A DNA stretch of 64,000 bases, from assembly GCF_010365865.1 (NCBI RefSeq), contig NZ_CP048020.1:1302001-1366000 (forward strand), in the 5' to 3' direction. Positions 45,523-53,762 of this stretch are shown one piece after another. The translations under genes and the position numbers were made by a program. The notes under the pieces are model-generated. The model did not search any database. It was not told the DNA's origin and saw nothing but the letters and a program-made list of their open reading frames with translations. Position 1 is the first letter of the stretch. Every line of letters starts with the position of its first letter. This stretch comes from Treponema vincentii (GTDB lineage: Bacteria; Spirochaetota; Spirochaetia; Treponematales; Treponemataceae).

Positions 45523-46902
45523 ATGGAAGAAATAAAGGCAAGACCTATCGGCTCGGCTGAAAACAAGATGGGCGTTATGCCGATTATGAAGCTCGTCCTC
45601 AATATGTCGCTGCCGATGATGTTTTCGATGTTCATTATGGCGTTGTATAATATCGTCGACAGTATCTTTGTGGCAAAAATCAACGAGGATGCGTTGACAG
45701 CCGTATCGCTTGCCTTTCCCATCCAAAACCTGATGATTTCCTTTGCCGTAGGGACGGGGGTCGGCGTTAATGCCCTACTGTCCAAACGGCTCGGTCAGCG
45801 GAATCAAGCGGATGTCAATAAAACCGCGATGAACGCCGTTTTTCTGGCGGCCTGTAATTTTATCGTCTTTTTTATCGCAGGGATTCTACTGGTGCGCCCG
45901 TACCTTGCCTCGCAGGGAGTAGACGCCGGAATTGTTTCCTACGGGGAAGCGTATTTGGATATTGTGCTCCGTATGTCGTTTGCGCTCTTTTTCGGTATTA
46001 CGTTTGACCGGCTGCTCCAATCGACGGGACTTACGCTGTATACAATGTATTCACAGCTTTCCGGTGCGATTTTCAATGTGATATTCGACCCGCTGCTGAT
46101 TTTCGGGATCGGGCCGTTTCCTAAAATGGGTATCCGAGGGGCGGCGCTTGCAACCGTATTGGGACAGATCCTCGGCCTTTGTGTTTCGGTTTTCTTTAAC
46201 CTAACAAAAAACCATGAAATTCAGTTTAAGCTTAAAAACCTACTTCCCGAACCGCGCATCGTTGCGGAAATTTATAAAGTCGGCGTGCCGTCGATTCTTC
46301 TCAGCTCGATAACATCGATTACCACCTACTTTCTCAATATCATCCTCAGTGCTTTTTCGAGCACTGCGATCGCGGTGTATGGTGTGTACTTTAAACTGAA
46401 TAGCTTTATCTTCATGCCGGTGTTCGGGTTGAATAACGGTATGGTGCCCATTATCGCGTACAATTACGGAGCACGGAACAGAAAACGGATTACGGCGACG
46501 ATACGGAACGGCCTTTTTCTCGCTATGGGGATTATGCTTTTCGGAATGGCACTTTTTGAACTGTTCCCTGCGCAGCTTTTGGGGCTATTCGACGCCTCCC
46601 CCGCGATGCTCGCGATCGGTGTTCCTGCAATCCGCATCATCGCATGTAGCTTCCTCGGGGCGGCACTCGGCATCACCTTTTCTTCGGTGTTTCAAGCATT
46701 CGGCAACGCGGTCTACAGTATGATCGCGACGTTTGTGCGTCAAATTGTCGCGCTGCTTCCGGCGGCATATTTGCTTTCGATGTCCGGCGATGTCAATGCT
46801 ATCTGGTGGTCGTACCTCATAGCCGAAGTTGTCTCCATCATCGCATGTATCTTTTTTATGCATCGCATTTACAAAGAAAAGATCGAGCCGCTGCCGGTGT
46901 AA
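45523..46902 (+). CDS. MATE-family efflux transporter
   Basis: The 459-residue protein has twelve predicted membrane helices and the MATE/MatE repeat pattern: MSLPMMFSMFIMALYNIVDS in the first half and VGVPSILLSSITSITTYFLN in the second, with the two halves alike in plan. MATE proteins export drugs or other cations in exchange for Na+ or protons. The substrate is unknown. An AAGGTGAG site precedes the start. Next gene follows after 56 bases. Confidence 0.9.
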   Translation: MEEIKARPIGSAENKMGVMPIMKLVLNMSLPMMFSMFIMALYNIVDSIFVAKINEDALTAVSLAFPIQNLMISFAVGTGVGVNALLSKRLGQRNQADVNKTAMNAVFLAACNFIVFFIAGILLVRPYLASQGVDAGIVSYGEAYLDIVLRMSFALFFGITFDRLLQSTGLTLYTMYSQLSGAIFNVIFDPLLIFGIGPFPKMGIRGAALATVLGQILGLCVSVFFNLTKNHEIQFKLKNLLPEPRIVAEIYKVGVPSILLSSITSITTYFLNIILSAFSSTAIAVYGVYFKLNSFIFMPVFGLNNGMVPIIAYNYGARNRKRITATIRNGLFLAMGIMLFGMALFELFPAQLLGLFDASPAMLAIGVPAIRIIACSFLGAALGITFSSVFQAFGNAVYSMIATFVRQIVALLPAAYLLSMSGDVNAIWWSYLIAEVVSIIACIFFMHRIYKEKIEPLPV

Positions 46903-46958
46903 GGGCGATGTATTTTATGAAGCCTTTAAGAACATTGTTATAAAAGAAAGGAGCTGGT

Positions 46959-47441
46959 ATGCAGGAAATCATTGATTTACTGGAAAACGATGCGCGGCTG
47001 AGTCCGCAGGATATTGCCGCAATGACGGGTAAGTCCGAGGAAGAGGTTCGCGCTGCCATTAAAAAATTAGAGGATGAGGGCATCATCTTAAAATATGCTG
47101 CGGTTATCAACCGTGAACGGCTTGCAAGCAGCGATACGGTATCTGCGATGATAGAAATTCAGGTTGCACCGGCGAGGGAACACGGATTTGACCGCATTGC
47201 GGAGCGGATATATCGGTACCCGCAGGTAAAGACGGTACAGCTGATGTCCGGCGGATATGATCTGCATGTGCTGGTCGAAGGAAAAGATTTAAAAGAGGTT
47301 GCCTTTTTCGTGTCGGAAAAACTCGCCTCGCTGGAAGGAGTGATCAGTACACGTACTCATTTTGTGCTAAAGACCTATAAAGAAAACGGGACGTATTATA
47401 TCGACCCCAAAAAAGATCCCCGTGAAGAGATTACTGCATAA
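46959..47441 (+). CDS. Lrp/AsnC-family transcriptional regulator
   Basis: The 160-residue regulator has an N-terminal winged helix-turn-helix (LLENDARLSPQDIAAMTGKSEEEVRAAIKKL) and a C-terminal RAM/AsnC ligand-binding domain (VSAMIEIQVAP, MSGGYDLHVLVEG). It overlaps the following aminotransferase start by one base (TAATGG), so it likely controls or senses an amino acid handled by that enzyme. A GGAGCTGG site precedes the start. Confidence 0.9.
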   Translation: MQEIIDLLENDARLSPQDIAAMTGKSEEEVRAAIKKLEDEGIILKYAAVINRERLASSDTVSAMIEIQVAPAREHGFDRIAERIYRYPQVKTVQLMSGGYDLHVLVEGKDLKEVAFFVSEKLASLEGVISTRTHFVLKTYKENGTYYIDPKKDPREEITA

Positions 47442-48604
47442 TGGACAGACCCGATAAATTTTCCAACCGGATTGTGAGCGTCGCTCCTTCCGGTATCCGC
47501 CGTTTTTTTGAGCTTGCCGCCGGACAAGATGATATTATCTCTCTGGGGGTAGGGGAGCCTGATTTTGCAACGCCGTGGGTTATGCGCGAGGAAGCGTGGT
47601 ATCATCTCGAATGCGGGCATACATCCTATACTTCAAACTGGGGGCTTGAACCGCTCCGCAAGGCGATTGCCGGTTATTTGAACCGCTACGGCATGTCGTA
47701 TTCTCCTAAAAACGAGGTACTGATTACTTTCGGCGTTTCGGAAGCAATCGATATTGTGTTCCGTTCCATTCTGAATCCGGGAGATGAGGTGATTGTTGCG
47801 GAACCGTGCTATGTTTCGTATCAGCCCTTGGTTGCGCTCTGCGGGGCGAAACCGGTTGGGCTGGATACCTCGGCGGATAACTTTATCCCGACTGCGGCGG
47901 CCATCGAAGCGCTTATTACGCCGAAAACCAAGGCGCTGATTATCTGTAGCCCGAACAATCCCACCGGTACGATGATTCCTGCTGATGAGATGGAAAAGAT
48001 CGCCGCCGTCGTTAAAAAGCATAAGATTTGGGTGCTGTCCGACGAGGTGTATTGCGAACTTCGGTATGAAGCGCCGCATGTGTCTATCGGTTCCTTTCCC
48101 GGAATGAAGGATTACTGCATTATCCTCAACGGGTTTTCAAAGTCCTTTGCGATGACCGGCTGGCGTATCGGGTTTATCGCCTGTCCGCAGGAGCTGATGG
48201 CGCAAATTCATAAAATTCACCAGTATGCGGCAATCTGCGCCCCCATTATGAGCCAATATGCGGCGCTGGAAGGTTTGGAGCGCGGCTGGGACGAGGTTGA
48301 GCGGATGCGGATTTCCTACCGGCAGCGGCGCAATTTGATGATGAAGAGCTTTGACTCGATGAATATTCCGTATATAATGCCCGACGGCGCATTTTACCTC
48401 TTTGTCGATATTCGCAGTACCGGTTTAAGTTCGGAAGATTTTGCGGTTAAGCTGATTACCGACTACAAAGTTGCCGTTGTTCCCGGGCACGTGTTCGGGA
48501 GCGGCGGCGAAGGCTTTGTCCGCTGCTGCTACGCTACCGACATCAGCAAAATACGGATTGCGCTTGAACGTATCGGCAGATTCTTGAAAGGTGAACCACT
48601 ATAA
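47441..48604 (+). CDS. Class I/II aminotransferase (PLP-dependent)
   Basis: This 387-residue enzyme is a fold-type I aminotransferase. The PLP lysine is in NGFSKSFAMTGWRIGF. Other motifs are YTSNWGLEPLRKAI, CSPNNPTGTMIP and SDEVYCELRYE. It resembles the aspartate/alanine aminotransferase subfamily that is often encoded with AsnC-type regulators. The substrate cannot be fixed. Start overlaps the regulator and the stop overlaps the HAD gene by one base, so the three form one operon. Confidence 0.9.
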   Translation: MDRPDKFSNRIVSVAPSGIRRFFELAAGQDDIISLGVGEPDFATPWVMREEAWYHLECGHTSYTSNWGLEPLRKAIAGYLNRYGMSYSPKNEVLITFGVSEAIDIVFRSILNPGDEVIVAEPCYVSYQPLVALCGAKPVGLDTSADNFIPTAAAIEALITPKTKALIICSPNNPTGTMIPADEMEKIAAVVKKHKIWVLSDEVYCELRYEAPHVSIGSFPGMKDYCIILNGFSKSFAMTGWRIGFIACPQELMAQIHKIHQYAAICAPIMSQYAALEGLERGWDEVERMRISYRQRRNLMMKSFDSMNIPYIMPDGAFYLFVDIRSTGLSSEDFAVKLITDYKVAVVPGHVFGSGGEGFVRCCYATDISKIRIALERIGRFLKGEPL

Positions 48605-49425
48605 TGGCAAAGTTGAAAAATATAGAAATTATCGCAATGGATTTGGACGACACCCTTTTGCGGGATGATCTGACGATCTCCGATTATACGGTATCGGTGT
48701 TGCAGGCATTAATGAAAAAGGGTGTGTTGACGCTGCTCGCTTCGGGGAGAAGTCCCCGTTCGGTGCATTCGTACGCGCAGCGGATCGGTTCGGATAAAAC
48801 GGAAAGCTATATCCTGTGCAACAACGGAACACAGATATTGACCTCCGATATGAAGCTGGAAATCATCAGCCGCTGCCTCGGCGCCGATCTTGCGCTTGAG
48901 ATTTACGATTATATCGAGTCGCAAAATCTCTCTTGTCATCTCTACTTTGACGATACCATTTATATCGTTAAACGGACGGTTTTTTCGGATAGGGATGCGC
49001 ATCTGACAAAAATGAAGATTGTCGTACCGAAGGACTATCGGGAAATTTTGCGCACCAAGCCGGTGTATAAGCTCCTCATTCCTGCAGAGCCGGAAATTAT
49101 CGCTGCCGTCGAACCTGAGTTTAGAAAACGGTTCGGTACGCGGGCAGTCCTGTTTACCAGTAAGCCGTATTTTTTGGAAATCATTCCGTTGGATACCGGT
49201 AAGGGGGAATTCCTACAGGAGCTGGCATGGCTGCTCGGTGTCAGAAGTGAGGCTGTGATGGCATTCGGCGACAGCATGAATGATGAAACAATGATTCGCT
49301 ATGCGGGATACGGCATCGCTATGAAAAACGGTCTCGACGCTATCAAAGATATTGCGTACGCAGTAACAGACTATACCAATAACGAAGACGGCATCGCCCG
49401 CTTTTTAGAGAAGTACGTGCTGTAG
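48604..49425 (+). CDS. Cof-type HAD phosphatase
   Basis: The 273-residue protein has the HAD motifs AMDLDDTLLRDD (nucleophile), TLLASGRSP (motif II), and AFGDSMNDETMIRYA (motif IV). The cap is of the C2B type, as in Cof/YidA sugar-phosphate phosphatases. The substrate is likely a small phosphorylated sugar or cofactor. It is the last gene of the AsnC-aminotransferase unit. A strong terminator follows at 49451-49487. Confidence 0.92.
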   Translation: MAKLKNIEIIAMDLDDTLLRDDLTISDYTVSVLQALMKKGVLTLLASGRSPRSVHSYAQRIGSDKTESYILCNNGTQILTSDMKLEIISRCLGADLALEIYDYIESQNLSCHLYFDDTIYIVKRTVFSDRDAHLTKMKIVVPKDYREILRTKPVYKLLIPAEPEIIAAVEPEFRKRFGTRAVLFTSKPYFLEIIPLDTGKGEFLQELAWLLGVRSEAVMAFGDSMNDETMIRYAGYGIAMKNGLDAIKDIAYAVTDYTNNEDGIARFLEKYVL

Positions 49426-49450
49426 TGTATAAGATGCGGTACCTTCTTTC

Positions 49451-49732
49451 TGTGCGAAATTTTGGATAAAATTTCGCACATTTTTTTCTAGCAGACGGAT
49501 AACCGCATCAGGAAAAATTGATAAACATCGCAGAATAATTGAGGTCGCGAGACCATTTGAACCATCTTCAACTGTTGTACATCCGTGTACAACAGTTGAA
49601 GGCGAGTTTTGTGCACGCACAAAACATCGCTGCTGTATGGAACCTCTGCCATCCTTGGCAGTTCTGGTTGAACGGCCTCAATTATTCTGCGGGGATAACA
49701 AAAGAGCCTGATGCAGTTACCCGGATTTTTTT
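49451..49732 (+). repeat. Nested-hairpin repeat, copy D (with terminator)
   Basis: A 13-bp hairpin TGTGCGAAATTTT/AAAATTTCGCACA with TTTTTTT (49451-49487) ends the preceding operon. Then come ~50-bp arms: ATAACCGCATCAGG with CCTGATGCAGTTAC, and GCAGAATAATTGAGG (49530-49544) with CCTCAATTATTCTGC (49676-49690). The centre carries three more hairpins: a 15-bp stem with loop ATCCGT (49566-49601), GTTTTGTGC/GCACAAAAC (49606-49625), and CTGCC-ATCCTT-GGCAG (49646-49661). A T-run (49726-49732) closes the right side. The 391-base gap up to oppD contains no gene. Confidence 0.85.
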
Positions 49733-49816
49733 ATAGGTGTACGGTTGCAAAATTTCCATATCCGTGATACCGTGTTACATAGCTATTAAAAAAGGTTATA
49801 AATACAGTAAACTACC

Positions 49817-50812
49817 ATGGAACAAAACAATTTATTGACCGTTAAAAATTTGCACACGGCTTTCCGTATCGACGGCAACTATTATGATGCCGTTGATGGG
49901 GTATCGTTTGACGTTCATCCCAATGAGATGCTTGCGATTGTAGGGGAATCCGGCTGCGGGAAAAGCACTATCGCAATGTCTATTATGGGATTGCACGATA
50001 TGCGTTTTACCCGCGTTTCGGGCGAAATCCTCCTGAACGGCAGGGATTTGCTGACACTCCCCGAAGACGAGATGAACAAGATCCGCGGAAAGGATATCGG
50101 ATTTATCTTTCAGGATCCGCTTGCTTCACTTAATCCGCTGCAGCGGGTAGGGAAGCAGATTGAAGAAGCCCTGTTGTACCATACCAGCCTCAGCGAAAAA
50201 GAGCGGCAGGAGCGGGTTTTGCAGCTTTTAAACGATGTCGGTATCCAGAACCCCAAGCGTACGGCGCAGCGATTCCCGCATGAGCTTTCCGGTGGAATGA
50301 GGCAGCGGGTACTTATCGCAACAGCACTGTCCTGTAATCCTTCTCTTATCATTGCCGATGAGCCGACGACGGCACTCGACGTAACGATCCAAGCGCAGAT
50401 TCTTGATCTTATCAAAGACCTGCAGGAAGAACACAAGGCGGGTATCATCCTTATCACCCATGACCTCGGTGTCGTCGCACAGGTAGCCGACCGTGTTGCG
50501 GTTATGTATGCGGGGCAGATTGTCGAACTGGCTACCGTGCAGGAATTGTTTACTCATCCCTTGCATCCGTACACCCGTTCTTTGCTTAAATCGATTCCGC
50601 AGGCCGATAAAGACGATGATATGCTGCACGTTATTAAAGGTATGGTTCCGTCGCTAAAAAAACTCAAGCATACGGGCTGTCGGTTTGCCGACCGTATTCC
50701 GTGGATTCCGGCCGAAGAACATGAAGAAACTCCCGTCTTACATGAAGTAAGTCCCGGGCATTTTGTTCGCTGCTCCTGCTGGAAAAATTTCCGGTTCGAG
50801 GGTGAGGTTTAG
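49817..50812 (+). CDS. oppD: Oligopeptide ABC transporter ATPase OppD
   Basis: One of the two ATPases of a peptide importer. The 331-residue protein has Walker A GESGCGKST, Q-loop FQDPLASLNP, signature LSGGMRQRVLIA, Walker B IIADEPTTALD and the C-terminal oligopeptide/dipeptide transporter extension with cysteines (TGCRFADRIPW; RCSCW) that may bind a metal cluster. The start has no clear ribosome site. oppF follows after 11 bases. Confidence 0.95.
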   Translation: MEQNNLLTVKNLHTAFRIDGNYYDAVDGVSFDVHPNEMLAIVGESGCGKSTIAMSIMGLHDMRFTRVSGEILLNGRDLLTLPEDEMNKIRGKDIGFIFQDPLASLNPLQRVGKQIEEALLYHTSLSEKERQERVLQLLNDVGIQNPKRTAQRFPHELSGGMRQRVLIATALSCNPSLIIADEPTTALDVTIQAQILDLIKDLQEEHKAGIILITHDLGVVAQVADRVAVMYAGQIVELATVQELFTHPLHPYTRSLLKSIPQADKDDDMLHVIKGMVPSLKKLKHTGCRFADRIPWIPAEEHEETPVLHEVSPGHFVRCSCWKNFRFEGEV

Positions 50813-50823
50813 AGGAGGCGGAT

Positions 50824-51753
50824 ATGGCATTATTGGAAGTAAAAGATTTAAAAGTGCATTTCCCTATCCGCGGCGGCTTTTTCAATACGATACAAGACTA
50901 TGTTCGGGCGGTGGACGGTGTTTCTTTTCAGATTGAAGAAGGAAAAACTTACGGCCTTATTGGGGAATCCGGTTCGGGGAAAACCACCATCGGCAAAGCG
51001 ATTGTCGGGTTGGAACAGCCTACCGGCGGCGAAATCCGCTTCAAAGACAGCCTTGTAAATACCAAGGCGCAGCGAAAAAAGATTAAATATAACGAAAATG
51101 TTCAAATGGTATTTCAGGACGTTATGTCAAGCCTCGACCCCAAAAAACGTATCCGCGACATTATTGCGGAACCCATCAGAAACTTTGAACGGCTTTCAAA
51201 GCATGAAGAATTAAAGAAGGTGCTTTCACTGTTGCAGATTGTTGGAATTCCGCCCGATGGCTTATATAAATATCCGTATGAATTTTCGGGCGGGCAGCGG
51301 CAGCGCATCGGCGTTGCGCGTTCAATTGCCGTTAATCCGCGGCTCATTGTGGCGGACGAGCCGGTTTCCGCACTTGACCTTTCGGTGCAGGCGCAAATTC
51401 TCAACTTTCTCAAAGAGATTCAGCGTGAATTTATGCTGAGTTACCTGTTTATTTCGCACGACTTAGGCGTTGTCAAACACATGTGCGATTACATCTATAT
51501 TATGTACCGCGGTCGGTTCGTAGAGGCGGGAACGCGGGAAGATATTTACCGTAACCCTATGCATATCTACACCAAGCGACTTATTGCGGCAATTCCCGAA
51601 ATGAATGTCGAAATGCGCGATGAATATAAAAAGCGCCGTGCCGAAATTGAAGAAATATACAAGCGTGAATCGGAGCGCTACTTTAGCCCCGAAGGGCGAG
51701 TGTACGATTTAAAGAAAATCAGCGATACCCATTACGCTGCGTTGAAGGATTAG
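50824..51753 (+). CDS. oppF: Oligopeptide ABC transporter ATPase OppF
   Basis: The second ATPase of the importer, 309 residues. It has Walker A GESGSGKTT, Q-loop VFQDVMSSLDP, signature FSGGQRQRIGVARS and Walker B IVADEPVSALD. The C-terminus lacks the cysteine-rich extension of OppD, as is usual. Good GAGGAGG ribosome site. oppB follows after 10 bases. Confidence 0.95.
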   Translation: MALLEVKDLKVHFPIRGGFFNTIQDYVRAVDGVSFQIEEGKTYGLIGESGSGKTTIGKAIVGLEQPTGGEIRFKDSLVNTKAQRKKIKYNENVQMVFQDVMSSLDPKKRIRDIIAEPIRNFERLSKHEELKKVLSLLQIVGIPPDGLYKYPYEFSGGQRQRIGVARSIAVNPRLIVADEPVSALDLSVQAQILNFLKEIQREFMLSYLFISHDLGVVKHMCDYIYIMYRGRFVEAGTREDIYRNPMHIYTKRLIAAIPEMNVEMRDEYKKRRAEIEEIYKRESERYFSPEGRVYDLKKISDTHYAALKD

Positions 51754-51763
51754 GGGGAAGAGT

Positions 51764-52732
51764 ATGTGGAAGACAATAATACGCCGTATCCTTATTATGA
51801 TACCGCAGCTATTTATATTGAGTGTTTTGGTTTTCTTAATCGGGAAGATGATGCCCGGTGATCCGTTTACGGGACTTGTCGGTAATCCGAACATCAAGGC
51901 AAGCCGTATCGAAGAACTGCGGGAGAAAGCCGGTTTAAACGATCCGTGGCCGGTTCAGTATAAGAATTGGATGGGGCGGATTTTGCTGCACGGTGATTTC
52001 GGTGTATCCTATACCTATAAAATCCCGGTAACCGATAAAATCAAATTGCCTGCACAGAACACCCTGTGGCTTTCACTTTTAACGGTTGTGTTAACGTATG
52101 CAATTGCCGTTCCGCTCGGTATCCGTGCCGGCCGCTATAACGGGTCGAAATTCGATAAGGCGGTGCTGGTCTATAACTTTATCACGTACGCAATTCCGAC
52201 GTTTATCCTCGGTCTTTTGAGCCTTTTGCTGTTCGGCTATCGGCTGAGGATTTTCCCCACGTCGGGATTTGTCGGGTTGGAAGCTATGGGAAATACCGGC
52301 CGTTATATTGCGAGCAGAATATATCACATGCTGCTGCCGGCAATTACGGCGGCGGTACTACGTACGACGGGGATTGTGCAATACTTGCGTAACGAGGTTA
52401 TCGATGCGAAGAGTCAAGATTATGTTAAAACGGCGCGGAGTAAGGGCGTACCGATCGATAAAGTCTATACGCACCATATTTTTCGAAATTCCTTGTTGCC
52501 GATAGCGGCCTTCTTCGGCTTTACGGTAACGGGGTTGCTCGCCGGTTCGATCTTTATCGAAACGATTTTTATGTATCAAGGAATGGGCTTGCTGTTTATC
52601 GAAGCGATTATGTCGCGCGATTATTCGATTATCAATGCGCTTACTTTGTTGTACGGTACGCTCGCCCTGTTCGGTAGTTTGATTTCGGACATTATTATGA
52701 TAATCGTTGATCCGCGGATCAGAATTGAATAA
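51764..52732 (+). CDS. oppB: Oligopeptide ABC transporter permease OppB
   Basis: The 322-residue permease has six predicted membrane helices. N-terminal MWKTIIRRILIMIPQLFILS fits the OppB/DppB family, as do PGDPF and the coupling EAA-type loop VKTARSKGVPIDKVYTHHIFRNSLLP. It forms the translocation pore with OppC. The gap before oppC has a 14-bp hairpin. Confidence 0.94.
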   Translation: MWKTIIRRILIMIPQLFILSVLVFLIGKMMPGDPFTGLVGNPNIKASRIEELREKAGLNDPWPVQYKNWMGRILLHGDFGVSYTYKIPVTDKIKLPAQNTLWLSLLTVVLTYAIAVPLGIRAGRYNGSKFDKAVLVYNFITYAIPTFILGLLSLLLFGYRLRIFPTSGFVGLEAMGNTGRYIASRIYHMLLPAITAAVLRTTGIVQYLRNEVIDAKSQDYVKTARSKGVPIDKVYTHHIFRNSLLPIAAFFGFTVTGLLAGSIFIETIFMYQGMGLLFIEAIMSRDYSIINALTLLYGTLALFGSLISDIIMIIVDPRIRIE

Positions 52733-52736
52733 GATC

Positions 52737-52770
52737 ATCAACTGATGTACCTCCTTGTACATCAGTTGAT
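52737..52770 (+). repeat. Hairpin with TCC hexaloop between oppB and oppC
   Basis: ATCAACTGATGTAC, loop CTCCTT, and GTACATCAGTTGAT form a perfect 14-bp stem four bases after the oppB stop and 14 bases before the oppC start. The loop and closing bases read ACCTCCTT, identical to the anti-Shine-Dalgarno end of 16S rRNA. It belongs with the hairpins at 23982 and 49566 (GTAC-closed loops ATCCTT and ATCCGT). It may set the relative output of oppB and oppC. Confidence 0.65.
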
Positions 52771-52784
52771 TTTGAGAGGGTATT

Positions 52785-53705
52785 ATGGAAAAAACGGCAT
52801 TTGATATTGATACTATAGATGAAGCGACGTTAAAAGAAATGTCTTCCGTGCCATCGTTTTGGAAGATTGTAAAGACAGAATTTAAACATGATAAAGCGGC
52901 AATCGTTGCGCTTGGCATATTGGTTATTATCTTTGCGGTGATTATCATCGGTGGTTTTGTGCTTGATACGGAAACGGTCATGAAGGTAAGCTTACGGGAT
53001 AAGTTCTCGGTACCCGGCAAAAAATTCTTGCTCGGTGCAGATCTCGGCGGTCGGCCGATTTTGCCTCAGCTGATTATCGGAGCGCGCAATTCCATTCTCA
53101 TCGCATTCAGCGTAACCATTATTACCGAAATCGTCGGCGTCTTTTTCGGCTTGATTACCGGTTTTTACGGCGGAAGGGTTGATAACATCATTATGCGTAT
53201 TTGCGACTTTATTCTTATCCTGCCGGTTGTTATGCTGATTATCGTCTTTGTAACTATCGTACCGACCTATAATATTTGGACGTTTATTTTTATTATGTCC
53301 GCTTTTTATTGGACGGGAGTTACTCGGCTCGTGCGCAGTAAAGCCTTGTCTGAAAACCATCGCGATTATGTGAATGCCTCGCGGATCATGGGTACCGGAG
53401 ATTTTAAGATTATGTACGGGGGAATCTTACCGAATATTGCTTCCATCATTATCGTTGACTTTACACTCGGTATGGCAGGCAATATCGGTATAGAAACGGG
53501 AATGAGCTTTCTGGGCTTCGGACTTCCGCCGACATCACCGTCGCTCGGTACGCTGATCGGCTATGCGCGTGACCCGGGAACCATTTCCGGCAAGTTGTGG
53601 GTATGGCTGCCTGCGTCCATTCTTATTATGGTGTTAATGCTGTGTATCAACTACGTCGGACAAACGATAAAACGTGCCTCCGATGCAAAGCAGCGTTATA
53701 AATAA
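52785..53705 (+). CDS. oppC: Oligopeptide ABC transporter permease OppC
   Basis: The 306-residue permease has an N-terminal membrane anchor and five further helices (NppC/OppC family). The EAA loop is YVNASRIMGTGDFKIMYGGILPN; LGADLGGRPILPQLI replaces the LGTDxLGRD motif. Its ribosome site is GAGAGGG. oppA follows after 57 bases. Confidence 0.94.
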   Translation: MEKTAFDIDTIDEATLKEMSSVPSFWKIVKTEFKHDKAAIVALGILVIIFAVIIIGGFVLDTETVMKVSLRDKFSVPGKKFLLGADLGGRPILPQLIIGARNSILIAFSVTIITEIVGVFFGLITGFYGGRVDNIIMRICDFILILPVVMLIIVFVTIVPTYNIWTFIFIMSAFYWTGVTRLVRSKALSENHRDYVNASRIMGTGDFKIMYGGILPNIASIIIVDFTLGMAGNIGIETGMSFLGFGLPPTSPSLGTLIGYARDPGTISGKLWVWLPASILIMVLMLCINYVGQTIKRASDAKQRYK

Positions 53706-53718
53706 AGAGAGCATCTTT

Positions 53719-53737
53719 AAAAACCTAACCGGTTTTT
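53719..53737 (+). terminator. Weak hairpin between oppC and oppA
   Basis: AAAAACC and GGTTTTT flank TAACC, giving a small stem before the GAGGAGG site of oppA. It could be an attenuator or protect the downstream mRNA, since binding-protein genes are often expressed more than the permease genes. Confidence 0.4.
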
Positions 53738-53762
53738 TGAGAGTTTTAAGAGGAGGAAAACA

